The notes beneath the pieces are model-generated. The model saw nothing but the letters and a program-made list of their open reading frames with translations. It did no database searches and was not told where the DNA came from. From contig JAHCVI010000002.1 of the NCBI GenBank assembly GCA_019096155.1, positions 3,596,001-3,660,000 of the forward strand: a DNA stretch of 64,000 nt. The letters run 5' to 3'. Both the position numbers and the translations under genes were made by a program. Of the stretch, positions 1 through 11,864 are shown piece by piece; within the stretch, counting starts at the first letter, position 1, and each line of letters begins with the position of its first letter. The stretch comes from Staphylotrichum longicolle (Eukaryota > Ascomycota > Sordariomycetes > Sordariales > Chaetomiaceae).

Positions 1-58
1 GTCCTGAAGAGTGCCGCGACACTCCCAACACCGAACCCATCCCTCAACACTGCGCACG

Positions 59-833
59 ATGAAGCTGCCGCTCTTCTCGTACGGCCTTTGGGCCTTGCTG
101 GCCGCCCAGGCGACGGCGACGGCCTTGACGTACAAGCTCAACGCGAACGAGGAGGCCTGCTTTTACGCCGCGACACACCACAACGACGAGAAGATCGCAT
201 TCTATTTTGCTGTATGTTTGCCAACCCAATAGCGGTCTTCCAGACGCCATAGTGCTGCAGCGCAGACAGATGCTTACTTCTCTTGCAGGTGCAATCGGGC
301 GGCTCCTTCGACGTCAACTTCCGGGTCACGGGTCCGAATGGGAGGTTCATCATGGATGGGGAGAAGGAGCGGCAAGGAGACTTTGTCTTTACTGCGAAAG
401 AGGCCGGCGAATACAAGTTCTGCTTCAACAACGAGATGAGCACCTACACCGACAAGTTTGTCGACTTTGAGATTTCGGTAAGCCCACGCCCCTTCCCCCG
501 TTGAGTGACGCGTTTGCCCCTTGCTGACCGCCAATTCTCTAGGTCGAGAACGAGGCCCGCGTGTCCCTGCCGTCTAAGCAAGGTGCTGCCCCTGAACAGA
601 CGTCGTCTCTCGAGGAGTCCCTCTTCAAGATCTCGGGCCAGATGTCGACCATCACCCGGAACCAGAAATACTTCCGCACCCGTGAGAATCGCAACTTCAG
701 CACCGTCCGCAGCACAGAGAAGAGAATCATCAACTTCAGCTTGATTCAGATCCTGTTGGTCATCTGCATGGGCGCTCTTCAGGTCTTTATTGTCAGGTTC
801 TTCTTCCAGGGCGCGAGGAAGGGCTACGTATGA
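59..833 (+). CDS. p24-family (emp24/gp25L) cargo receptor
   Basis: Type I membrane protein of COPII/COPI vesicles that helps load cargo between ER and Golgi. Three exons, 59-211, 289-477 and 543-833, join to 210 aa with clean GT..AG introns. In order: a signal peptide (about residues 1-20), a GOLD domain containing the pair of cysteines expected for the family (in EEACFYAA and YKFCFNNEMS), a coiled-coil stretch, one membrane span near residues 176-198, and a short tail beginning with phenylalanines (RFFFQG) as in p24 tails. Length is normal for p24 proteins. The luminal sequence looks closest to the gamma/Erp3-type subfamily, but I cannot settle the subfamily without an alignment. The ATG at 59 starts directly at the signal peptide. 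Confidence 0.93.
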
Positions 834-1402
834 GCGGCAGGCACCGATCAGGTATGCTTTGGTATCAAGCTCGTTGGTCTGGCTGGGCGTAATCTTTGCG
901 AGTTGGGCATGTCTTGCATGAAAGAATATATGTATCATACGGGATGGCTCATGGTTTGATGAGGAAATGGTCTTCGGATGGCGTCCTTTTGTGCGCGCGG
1001 GTTCCGGGTGTGCTAGCCTAAAAGGTTGTTATTGTGTGCTTCGTCTACACCGAGTTGCATCTGAGAGACATGGAATGTTTGATGTCATGATGGAGAGCAC
1101 TTCTGCTTAGCTCGAGCTGCCTCAAATCACTGAAGAAGCTGCCTTGGTTCCATGCGACCAGCTCAGGGGGCTGGCAGTTCGGAACGGACTGTTGCCAGGC
1201 GCTCATCCACAGCGCTGCCCCAGTCGAGCCCAGTGCACAGCAACCGATAAGCGGATAAGAGCACCCCTGTCGCGCCACTGCCTGCCTAGTGCGCCAGCGC
1301 CCAGCCACTGAACGTGATGCCTGCAACTTTTCCAGACCAAGGTCCCACCGTGAAGCATCATCTCCAACTCCAGACCGCCCGTTACAGACACCAGCCGCAG
1401 CC
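834..1402. other. intergenic, no gene seen
   Basis: 3' flank of the p24 gene and 5' flank of the SNW gene. Open frames on the minus strand here are shadows without family resemblance. No RNA gene or repeat recognised. Confidence 0.6.
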
Positions 1403-3344
1403 ATGGCCTCGATCGCGGCGGGACTTGCCCGGGCTCTCCCAAAGCCCCAGCACAGCTCAGAACACGAAGAACAGCGGACCCAGCAACGCGGTCCCCCGAT
1501 TCTCCCCATCGACCAAATCGACGAGACCCAGATCGTAGTGAAGGTTGGCGAAGCTGCCCTCCCGCCTCTGCAAAACTGCAAACTAACCATCTCCGATTCA
1601 CAGCGCGCCGGGCCACCTCCCTACCCCAACCGAGCCGGCTGGCGCCCGCGCGCCCCCGAGGACTTTGGCGATGGCGGCGCGTTCCCCGAGATCCCAGCCC
1701 AGTACCCGTGGGGCAAGAACGATGGCTCTTCCAAATCGAACGCGCTGGTCGTGCAGGTGGACGGAGAGGGAAAAGTCGACTACAGCGCCATCGCGCGCCA
1801 GGGCCACGGCGCCGATCGCATCATCCACGCGTCCTTCAAGGACCTGATCCCCCTGCGGCAGCGCGCCGAGGCGGGCGATCTCGACTTGTCACGGCCTAGT
1901 CAGGAGGAGGTCGCGGCGACGGCGGAGCGGACCAAGAACGCGCTCGCGTCGTTGGTCAGCGGTGCGCTGGCGGCGCAGAAACCCAAGAATGTGAATGTTG
2001 GCGGGAGGAGGGATCCGACGTTCGTGCGCTACACGCCATCAGCGCAGATGGGGGATAACTCCAAGAAGCAGGAAAGGATCATGAAGATTGTGGAGAGGCA
2101 GAGAGGTATGTACTTTCCTGGCTTCCTTGGTTTATGAGTTCTCGCGACTAACTTGCGCCAGATCCGATGGAGCCCCCCAAGTTCAAGCACAAGAAGATCC
2201 CGCGGGGACCACCGACCCCTCCTCCACCGGTATGTCTATGCCAAGATGATACGTATCCCAGACGCGGCTACTAACTCTACACTCCAGGTAATGCACTCAC
2301 CACCAAGGAAGCTTACCGCGGAGGATCAGGAGGCGTGGCGCATCCGTAAGTGCACCCAGTTGAATCTCGGCGCAGCGGGCCACTTGCTAACATCTCACAG
2401 CCCCCCCGGTATCAATGTGGAAGAACTCGAAGGGTTTCACCATCCCTCTTGACAAGAGGGTAGCAGCCGACGGTCGCGGACTCCAGGACGTCCAGATCAA
2501 CGACAACTTCGCCCAGCTCTCGGAAGCCCTTTTCATGGCAGACCGCCACGCAAGAGAGGAAGTCCGCCAGCGAGCCATGATGCAGCAGAGATTGGCAGAG
2601 AAGGAGCGGGCACAAAAGGAGGACCACCTCCGCCAACTCGCCCAACAAGCACGCGCCGAAAAGGCAGGCAGCGGCAGCAGGCGACGATCGCGGTCCCGCT
2701 CCCGCTCTTACAGCGGCTCCGATTACAGTTCCGACACGGACGACTCCGAGCGCGAGAGGCGGGCGGCGCGCAAGGATAAGCTACGCGACGAAGAGCGGAA
2801 GCTGCGGCAGTCGCGCATGGGCGCCGAGCGGCGCGCCCAGGTGATGGCGCGCGAGATGGACCGCGACATTTCGGAGAAGATCGCCCTCGGCCTGGCCAAG
2901 CCAACACAGTCATCCGAGGGCATGTACGACTCGCGGCTGTTCAATCAGTCGAGCGGTTTTGCCAGCGGCTTCAACGAGGACAACCCGTACGACAAGCCGC
3001 TGTTCGCGGCGCAGGATGCCATCACCAGCATCTACAGGCCGAGGGCGAACGCGGAGGATGACGAGGAAGGCGCGGGAGACCAGGAGATGGCGCGCATTCA
3101 GAAGGGGAGCAGGTTCGGGGAGGCGCTCGGCCGGGGCACGTTCAAGGGGACTGAGGAGGCCGAGGTGAGGGAGGGGCCGGTGCAGTTTGAGAAGGACGCG
3201 GGGGATCCGTTCAATGTGGACAAGTTCTTGTCGGAGGTGCAACAGGGCGTGTCGTCGTCGTCGTCGAAGCGCGGGTATGGACTGCAGGAGGAGGACTCGC
3301 GGCAGTCGAAGAGGAGTCGGGTGGACGATGATGATGACGAATAA
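1403..3344 (+). CDS. prp45: SNW/SKIP-family pre-mRNA splicing factor Prp45
   Basis: Component of the activated spliceosome (NTC-related) and transcription co-regulator, nuclear. Four exons, 1403-2105, 2162-2229, 2288-2345 and 2401-3344, give 590 aa. The SNW core is clear: PPKFKHKKIPRGPP at the exon 1-2 join, then VMHSPPRKLTAEDQEAW and SMWKNSKGFTIPLDKR across exons 3-4. The C-terminal half is a charged coiled coil with an SR-like patch (RRRSRSRSRS) and an acidic end. I start at 1403 because MASIAAGLARALPKP matches the usual beginning of fungal homologues; an in-frame ATG at 1289 would add 38 residues. The short intron phases only work as given, which supports the model. Confidence 0.95.
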
Positions 3345-4232
3345 GCGAACGACTCGGGCAGTGTGAATATGTTTAGAGAGGATCGAGCAAGGCGCGTTGG
3401 ACTTGAAGCCGCTCGCGATTAAGGTGTGGAGAATACCAAACTCTTCGCCAACCGTTTCATTCTACTATGACCAAGCCACGACTTGCGATTCCCAAAAACA
3501 AAAAAGTTGTTGCGGATCACTCCTCATGAGTCAAAGCAACTTTCTCAACCTTGACTCACGACACGAGAAGATTTGGCCCCCACTGAGACAGAGAGGAGGA
3601 AGTCCCCTTTTCGGCCCTTTCAAGCCGGGAAACCAAGCTTTACTCCAGGCACCTGTGGCCGGTCCATTTATGTTCCATGCAAGGGCCGTGTGCAAACTCC
3701 CAGCACCGTTGCATCCAACTGTTTGGTGTAACTGGGCTTTACGCGTCCACAGACATGCATGGCCTGAGATGCCTTCAGCCTGATAAGGACTGACTGTGGC
3801 TGAGCCCCCCGGGCTGTTGGTTCGCGCTGAACGGCTGCTGCCGCGGGAATAGCTCACTACGTGTTCTGCCCGCCCACGGGGGGTTGGCCTGGACATGTAA
3901 GTGAGTGGAGGGTCTTTTAGGGACGGGGTCGGATACGGGATCACAGTCAGCACAGCACCAACTGCATGATGGAAACTGGATGATGCATCTGGGGTCCCGC
4001 CTGCATTGGGCATGGGCATGGGCATGGATGGGCATGGGCATGGATGGGCATGGGCAAGAGGGCGGAGAGGAATGCAGAGCTACAAATGCATGCCGGGATG
4101 ACCGGCTCATGATGCCGCTGGTTTCCCGACTGAGTGCACTTTTGGAATTTGCTATTTTGTAGAGACGAAAGCATCGCCATCCTCAGTCGAACCGAAACCC
4201 CCTATCGGCCGCATCGCGACGGCTTCTGCAAG
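3345..4232. other. intergenic region with a short tandem repeat
   Basis: About 890 bp between the SNW and GH16 genes. Apart from the hexamer repeat at 4008-4056 I see nothing. Open frames on both strands are repetitive or shadowed. Confidence 0.6.
4008..4056. repeat. GGGCAT-based minisatellite
   Basis: Seven-plus copies of the hexamer GGGCAT interrupted twice by GGAT, so the array also reads as a larger GGGCATGGGCATGGAT unit repeated. It lies about 180 bp upstream of the GH16 start codon, probably in its promoter or 5' leader. Confidence 0.85.
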
Positions 4233-5697
4233 ATGAAGCCCTTTGATCCGGTGGTATCGTCCTATGACGCGGGATACAGGGAGTCAGATCGGTCGTCATG
4301 GAATCCAAAAGCCTGGTCCCGGAGGGTCTGGTTGATCATTGTGACTGTGATCATCCTGGTTGTGGCGGTAGTGGTTGGAGTCGTTCTGGGGTTGAGGGCA
4401 TCGAAGATCAACGGAAAGTTGAGCTACCCCGACTACTCGAAGATAAACTACACGTTGATTGATACGTGTAAGTGCAAAACTACGGTTGTGCCTTGGGCCG
4501 TCTCAGGGGTAAGCGGCTGACTGGGCAGACTCTGGCACGTCCTTCTTTGACAAGTTCGAGTACTCCCACACCTATGACCCTGGTATGTCTCTCTTTCCTG
4601 GCCTATGGTCAACATGAGGACTGACACACTGCTTTGAAGCCGGGGGGTTCGTCCACTACGTGGACCCAGACTACGCCAAAACCTATGTAAGTCAAGTTCC
4701 CCTGTCCTTGGGGTTGACCCATCTCATCCAACTGTCGTAAGAACCTCACCTACGCAACGGCATCGACCGCCATAATCCGCGTCGACACCACCGTCGGCCC
4801 CGGCTCGGTCCCCGATGCCTCCACGGGCCGCTTCTCAGTCCGTCTCGAGTCCAAAGCCCAGTACGGCCCGGGTCTCTTCCTCTTCGACGTTAAACACACC
4901 CCATACGGATGCGGCACATGGCCCGCCCTCTGGCTGACAGAGTGTGTTCCCGCCCCCCTCTCATCCCCCTTTACCCCTGAATGCTTTCTTCGCAAACTCG
5001 CAACAATTGTACTGATACTACCCCCCTTCTCCTTTCCCCCAGCCCCAACAACTGGCCCACCAACGGCGAGATCGACATCATGGAAGCCGTCAACCAAGCC
5101 ACAAGCGGCAACATGGTGGCCCTGCACACCACCGACGACTGCACCATGTCCGACGTCCGCCGCGAGATGAGCGGCGTGGCGGGCCAGGGCGACTGCCACA
5201 ACGCGACCAACTACAACACGGGCTGCAACGTGTCCGCCGCCCCCGCCACGTACGGGCCCGAGTTCAACGCCGCGGGCGGCGGGATCGTCGCCATGGAGTG
5301 GCGGACGGAGGGGATCCGCGTCTGGGTCTTTTCTCGGGGAAATGGGACTGGCAGTGGCAGTGGCAGCGGGAGTCCGTTTCCCGCCCAGGGGGTGCCGGAC
5401 CCGAGCACCTGGGGCTCGCCGCTGGCGGATTTCCCTGCGACGAGCTGTGACATTGCGAGCCACTTTCGGAACCAGAGCATCATTGTCAACATCGACTTGT
5501 GTGGCTATCTGACGAACGCGGTGTGGGAATCTTCAGGGTGTAGGTTTTTGCCTCTGTTCCTTTTTCGTTCTCCCACATGGTTTGCTGACAGAAAAACAGG
5601 CCCTTCAAACTGCACAGATTTTGTCGCGAACAACCCGTCGGCGTTCACGAATGCGTACTGGGAGTTTGGTGCCTTTCAGGTCTACAAGGCGCTGTGA
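4233..5697 (+). CDS. GH16 glycoside hydrolase, membrane-anchored
   Basis: Predicted endo-acting beta-glucan hydrolase or transglycosylase at the cell surface. Six exons, 4233-4467, 4529-4582, 4640-4686, 4742-4941, 5043-5539 and 5600-5697, give 376 aa. The protein has a short N-terminal cytoplasmic part, one hydrophobic span at about residues 32-54 (type II anchor, no cleavable signal), then the GH16 fold starting near SFFDKFEYSHTYDP. The catalytic signature GEIDIME is present, with Glu188 as likely nucleophile and Glu193 as acid/base. The last intron (5540-5599) is 60 nt, in frame and stop-free, so retention would also give a protein. The exact GH16 subfamily cannot be decided by eye. ATG 4233 is the first in the frame. 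Confidence 0.92.
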
Positions 5698-6118
5698 GGG
5701 ACCATGGCCAGCTACGAGTCGTAGTGGCAAGTGGGATGGACTTTGTTAGACAGATTTACGAGTTGTAATGCCCTAGAGTGTCAACGCTTAACCTTGAACG
5801 ACGACCTCCTTTCTTAGATCGCTAGTATACAGATTACCCCCCTAATGACCATGTATCTGCAACCTCAAAACAGACCAAGTGGAGATCTTCAGCGCCCTCC
5901 AGCATACGATATCTGCCAGACCGTGTCTAAACCTCCCGCTCCAAAGCCGAACCCCCTTTCTCCCATCTATGCAAATGAACCCCAACGCCAGTGCCCAAGG
6001 ACAACAGAACCAAGCCCTACAGCGGCCTCTTGCCCAGCACGCTGCCAGAACAAGCACCAACAAGACAATATGATACAGCACACCATCACCCCTTTTTTTC
6101 CCCCTTTCAACCTCCACC
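5698..6118. other. convergent 3' intergenic region
   Basis: Shared 3' flank of the GH16 gene (plus) and TIM22 (minus). No gene or structured element recognised. Confidence 0.6.
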
Positions 6119-6971
6119 TCAATCCTCATCCTTCGGCATCCTCATCCACGCGTCAATCGCGGCGCTAAAGGCCGCGAACCCAGCACACCCCACGGCCGCG
6201 GCCTGCGGTCCGCCGTTGCGCGCCAGGATCGCGCCCGTCAGGCAGCCCGCCGCCACGCCGTTGCCCAGGTCGTTCTTGGCGCGCAGGCCCTCGATGCCGC
6301 ACTCGATGCCGCTGAAGAGCGCGCCGACGGCGCCAAAGTTCTTGGCCGTGCTCCACGAGCGCGCGCCCATGTCTTGAAGCCGTGCGCGAGCTGCTTCCGC
6401 AGCGGCAGCGACGAGATGGCGGTCGCCGACGCCGACGCCGAGCCGGGGATGCCCGGGACGCCGGGCGTGCGCCGGGGGCGCCCGGTGTGTGGAAGGTGGT
6501 GTAGGCCATCTGTTCGTTTCGTCGTCGTCGTCGTCCTCGGTTAGCCAACGTTGTTGTCCCCCTTCAAAATCCAATGGACCCAACGCAGAGAAAGAACAAG
6601 GGGAGGAGAGGGGGGGACGGAGTAGACTAACCGAGGCCATAAACATGCCAAACAACCCGCCCAGCGCAAATCCCGCGACACCGCTCATGGCCGTCTTGGC
6701 GTAGCACGACTCCATGGCATTCGTGAGCTAGTTGCCCCCCAAAGAACACTTTCAGTCAGCCCTGTTATCCATCCACTTCTGCGCAAGCAACCCCCGCGGT
6801 GCCTGCCCGAGAGGAAGGCGGGAGGGGGGTAGAGGGGGGAGAGAGGGAGATACATACCCATTTGACGTTGGGATCATTCGGGTCGTACCCCGCGGGCACA
6901 TTTGCTGACGACCGACCCGGGATGCCGGGGATACCAGCGCCGCCGAGCCCACCGCTGCCGGGAAAGTTCAT
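6119..6971 (-). CDS. tim22: TIM22, mitochondrial carrier translocase subunit, with two apparent one-base losses
   Basis: Channel subunit of the TIM22 complex that inserts carrier proteins into the inner mitochondrial membrane. Exons, read on the minus strand: 6971-6858, 6727-6632 and 6509-6119. Clear family blocks are DPNDPNVKW, SGVAGFALGGLFGMFMAS, SWSTAKNFGAVGALFSGIEC, GLRAKNDLGN and AAFSAAIDAWMR. The third exon changes frame twice: near 6435 within the Pro/Gly stretch and near 6376 at FK(D)MG. Each needs one base that is absent. With both restored, exon 3 becomes 393 nt and the protein 200 aa, the usual Tim22 length. Because the amino acids on both sides stay conserved, consensus error is more likely than a decayed gene; a true pseudogene is the alternative. 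Confidence 0.88.
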
Positions 6972-7844
6972 GATGTGTGTCTTGGCTCGGTCGCTGGGTT
7001 CGTTTGTGTACGGAGGGAGTGAGGGTGTTGGGGACTGGTCGAGGCAGTCGGATATCGTATCGTCTTGGAGATTGCCTTTCGGTAGGGCGAGGCGGGCAGG
7101 ACAGCAGCTGTTGTTGCGTTTGCGCTGGCGCTCTTGTCGTCGCGGGATACTAGGGGGGGAGTGGATGAATGGGCCGAGGGCAGGTTATCAGTGACCCGAC
7201 CCGCGCCGCCAGCAAAAAGTTCCTTATCGCGCTTGGGATGTCTTTGTGCCGATCGCCACCGCCTGATTGTGGCAGGGGTAGTCTGTAAAGCAAAGATGGG
7301 ATGAAACGACGTGCATGTAATATTACGGTGTCTTGGATTTTGGCTGAAACTGCCTTGAAAGTTTCAGGTGCTTGTAGCTTAACTTTAGTAGTTAGCTATC
7401 GGGGCTAGCGAGTTTGGGTCCGTATGCAACAAAACAGTCTCCCAGGAAAGATCAGGGGTTGACGACTCTTTGCCAAAACCCATATCAACTTTCTTTCTCT
7501 TGGCCATTCCAGCTGTGCTATGCTGCCCCTCACCTTCTCTTGGACCTCCTAAGTCATCTCACACTGATCTCAGAAGTCATGCCCACAGCTACTGACCCAC
7601 ATGCCCGACGCCATCCCCGTTTAACTTGGCCGAAAAAGAGAGTCCTCTCACCCCTTTCTGTCTCTCACCCACTGATGAGTCCAAAAAAAAAGAAATAAAG
7701 GCTACCAACACAAGATATACCTGAGCCTCAAAAGCTACCGCTTTTCACTAACAACAATCCCGCAGTTGGGCGCCCTGGTAAAGGATATACACGCCGAGCT
7801 GCAGACTAGCAAAACAATGCATACCCCCAACGTGCCCGCTGGGT
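6972..7844. other. intergenic, no gene seen
   Basis: Lies upstream of TIM22 and downstream of the USP7-like gene, both on the minus strand. Contains an A-rich stretch near 7683. No gene, RNA or repeat recognised. Confidence 0.6.
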
Positions 7845-10800
7845 CTAGCCCTTGAGAAACAGGTCCCCTGCGCCGTTCCGCAACGACCTCGTCCGGTCGG
7901 GGTGGTCCATGCCAAGGGAGTCGTCCGGCTGCGCCTCGTCCCAAAGAATGTCGTCTGCCACAGTCTGTTAGCGGCCCGTCACACACTGCCTAGCCATGAG
8001 ACTGTGCTTACCGTCTGTCAAGTACTGCGGTCTTGAGAATTGCGCCCTGCGGACCACAGCAAACTTGATCTTCTCGAAGCTCTTGCCCTTGAGGCCCGTC
8101 CGCTTCTCGAGCCGTTTCTTGGTCTCCGAGAATTTCTCTCCCTCCTTCAGCAGGAACCGGAAGGGGATGCCGTGCGCCCTGCTGGGTTCGCCATGGAACT
8201 GGAACACTGAGATGAAGAGACTCGGGTCCTTGACCTCGGCATCCTCCGTCGGTATCCGTTCGGCGATCACTGCTGTGTAATCGTTGATGCTGATGACGGG
8301 GTAGTTTCGGTCCAGCTCCCGGAAGAACTTGTGGTTGCTGATCTCGTAGACCCGCACTCGCCCTCCCTCTTCCTCGCTGGGGATCTTCGCCTTCTTGACT
8401 AGGCAGTCGATAAGATCCTCCACCTGGCCGTTCTTGGGCACGAGGATGTCATATTGCTCCTGTGGGAAAAGAAGTGATCAGTTTGGTGCCTTGATGTACC
8501 ACTCACGTCACATACCTCTTTTGTGATGCCATCGCTGAGCAGCGTGAGCTTGATGCTCTTTTTGGTGTCCAATTCCGCAAGGCTCATGTCGAGGACCTCG
8601 AAGAACAACGCGTCGTTCCGCTGATTCATATTCAGCTGCCCATAACCCGCTGGAACGAGGATCCCGTGGAGCGACTGGTTCTGGCCGCGCTTGACCGCTG
8701 CCCTGGGGTTGTTTGAGCTAGCATTGACCGTGTAGAACCGCAGATGCGTCGGCTCGACCCCCAACTTCTCGCCAACCTTCTCCGAAAGCTTGTCGTAGCT
8801 CATTTTTGAGTTCAGGACCAACTCGAACGGTGGGTACGTTTCGGGTTGGCATTTCTGAGGATGGGCGCGGAACATGACTGTCCGTTTGTTGAGGAGGAAG
8901 TCGTAGTATTCACGGGCGTCTTCAGATCGGTCCAGCGATTTTCTGCAGCAAATGTCAGTGACCGCTCGCCTCGCATCTAGTCCGGACGTAGTATCACTCA
9001 CGCTTCCTCAGAAGACTGCTTGTCGCCCTTGTCACCTAGACTCAACCTAGACTTGCGATCGTGAAGCCGCTGGAAGCAGATAATGTCTCCATCTTGGAGT
9101 TCTGCTGCTTTGAGAGACTGCTTCCCTTTCAGGCCCTCAATCATGTTAGGCTTGATTTCCTAGGCAGGGAGTTAGCGATTCGGGTTGTGCGAGCAAACGG
9201 CGAATGCTTGTCCTTACCTCCCAGAGCTGAATCCGCTCATCGCTCGACAATTTATCCCAGCCCATCTTCTTCATGATGATGGGAATCAACTCCTCTACCT
9301 TCTTCTCCTTGCTAATGTAAACATGGCCGAGGCCTTTCAGAGCCTGTGCCTCGACGTCGAACCATTTGAGGAAGAGCAGGATAAGATCGTTCTTCACAAC
9401 GACCCCATTGGGAAGGCCGGGGTATGTCGGCCAGACAGGGGCGCCTTCGGCGTTGACCTCCTCGGCAACCTCGACCCACACACGGAGAGCTTGATCTCGG
9501 TGTGCGGCCGCTCTGTTGTATGTTTCTTCGACGCTCGGGCGGAGATCCATCACGGGCTGATCTGGCCGAATCGTCTTGTTCTGACGATTGACCATGAGCC
9601 AGAGCCTGACAAGTTTCGGGTCCTGCCCAATATCCGCCGCAATTTGGTCAACCAGCTCTTGCATCGTCGCGGTACGAAGGAGGCGGTAGAACCTGGGCGC
9701 TGACGGGTCCTGATCTGGCGTCACGTCAAAGTTGGCCAGGTCGGTCCCGCCGTGCTGCTGAAACGTCGCTTCGGTGATGGCCTTCACACCGAGGTAGAGA
9801 TGTTGCTCCTCCCTCTCCTTGCGCCGGGCCTCTCGAGCGGCGTATTCTTCCTCGAATCTCCTTTCTGTGAAATGGTCAGCGTCCGCAAAAGCCTACCTGG
9901 TCCTGAGCATTGTGCAACTTACGGAGATGCTTTGGGGTATCTTCTTCCGTGACTGGGCAGAGGATCTTGTCGAGTCTTGACTTGCGGATGTACACCAACA
10001 TGTAGGCACTGTTGGGCCGCATGAGGGGCCCCTTTTTGTTGCCAAGGGGACGCACCTGGCCGTTCGGCAGCTTGAACGGCCCTCCAAAGTTCTCCTCGAG
10101 AACTTCCCGTTTTGTGGCCTTGGTAACCTTGTCGTCATCATACTTGTACCACCAGCCGTCCTTGTTCGGTTTCAGGAAGGCGTAGTAGTGGCCTGCATTG
10201 AGGTCGCCGCTGTGCACCAGGACGCCGTGCAACTGGTATTCCCAGGGTTCCGACCTGTCAGCATCCTTGTTGAGGTACGGCGACGCGTCGAACTCTTCGG
10301 GAAACTCGTGTCGGTCGTTGATCTTCATCATGGCGTCGCGTTGTATGTCGTACTCGAAACGTTTCAGCTGCAGGTGCAAGACGTCCGGAAAACTCTGGAA
10401 GATGACGCCCTTGTTGGCGTCTTGCAGCTTGTACTCGTCGCCAGCAAAGTACTGGTTCTCGCCATCGAGCTTCTCCACCTGAATGTAGTCCTGGAAGCTA
10501 TCCTGCAGACTCTCGTTCCCACTGACGTTGAGTTGGACGTCCCAGAAATCCTCGATCCGGCTCGACTCGTAGGGCACGTTGATGCACGAGATGTATGTCT
10601 TGATCTTGCCGCTGAACATCTGGGGCAGCGCCTTCTCAAACTCTGTTCCCTTCATCTTCTTCTCCATGCGGTCGATAAGCTTTCGGGAGAGCTCCTGCAC
10701 GTCTTGCTGCTCGAAAATGTGGCGCGTCTCCCAGCCAAACGACTTTGTCAGCTCCGCGGTGCCCACGGCTGTGTTGGACGTCTGCAGTTGGTAGAACAAC

Positions 10801-11864
10801 CTCTGCAGCGTGTAAGCGCTGTTGTTCATGTTTTCGTCTTCTTCGGTAGGGATGCGGTAAATGGCCTGTCCAATGTCAGCCGGGCTCAGTTGTCCCATGG
10901 GCAGCGACGCGGGACATTACCTTGCGGAAAGCGTTTGTGAAGTATAACGACTGCAGAAGCGAGTTCAGGTAGCAAGTGGCGCCCTGATTCTTGAGACCGA
11001 CGTAGCCCGTCTCCTTCTTCGAATCATAGTTGTTGAAGTTGTGCCACAGCACGCCCGTTTCGTCTTCGACAACCCGGACATAGGCGCTGATGTTGGCACA
11101 GTCGTTCTCGACGAGCGGCCGGTCCGCGTTCTCCCAGGCCGTGTTGAACATCTTTCGTGTTTCCAGGAACCTTGTAAACCCCCAGTCGCTCTCCTCCTTG
11201 GTGAAGCGGTGGTGAGCCGAGTGTTGGTGGAAGATGTGGGGGTGGTTCTTGTTCCATAGCACGAGTGCGAACTGCACACAGCAACTCCAGTCGTCGGGGA
11301 CGCTGTTCGCTTCGAAGCCGTGTTCGAGGTAGATGGAGCACTGGTCGAGGACGTTGTTGCCGAACGGGAAGAGGAGGATCCGCCTGCACTCGAGGTCAGT
11401 ATGGCTTTCTTGCACCGCGGGAGATTCGGGAGTTGATGCGTACCATGGGTAGCCGCCTGCGTGGAAGATAGGCCCATGCTCCTTCTTGTAGAGCGCCCGC
11501 CACCCTTCTACCGACCATGTGTGAACTTGGTCCTCGAGAATTCTCGGCTCTTCGACCAGGGGCTGCAGCACATGCTCTTTCATGGCCTCATCTAGGGCGA
11601 GTCAGTACCGGGGCTGCCGGCAGCGGAGGGCAGCAGAAAGCAACAGGGCAACGCACAGTCACTTGCGAGGAGAGTGTCAGTATCCATCGCATCGGGGTTG
11701 ATGATGGCGACATCGTCGGTTTCGGTGCCATTCGGTTCGACAACGTGCTCCTCCGGCGCATCGACCATCATGGCATTCGGCGACGCGGCCTCGGGGTTCT
11801 GGTTGTCGTCCTGGTTGATGTTGAGGTTAGCGAGGGCGCCGGTTGGCGGGGTAGCGCCGTCCAT
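7845..11864 (-). CDS. ubp15: USP7/HAUSP-type ubiquitin hydrolase (Ubp15)
   Basis: Cysteine deubiquitinase of the USP7 family. Nine exons: 11864-11657, 11591-11444, 11383-10921, 10865-9923, 9864-9218, 9159-9002, 8942-8516, 8459-8012 and 7954-7845, giving 1183 aa. Domain order matches USP7: an N-terminal MATH/TRAF-like domain (from about HTWSVEGW), then the catalytic domain with the Cys box GLKNQGATCYLNSLL (Cys256) and the His box GHYYAFLKP (His about 499) followed by acidic residues at YDDDKV, then several ubiquitin-like C-terminal domains. All intron phases close in frame, and the protein ends a few residues after GAGDLFLKG. The start at 11864 precedes an acidic low-complexity segment typical of fungal homologues. 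Confidence 0.95.

Noticed and set aside
4008..4056. CRISPR-like array
   Set aside because: Continuous hexamer repeats without spacers, and the genome is eukaryotic.
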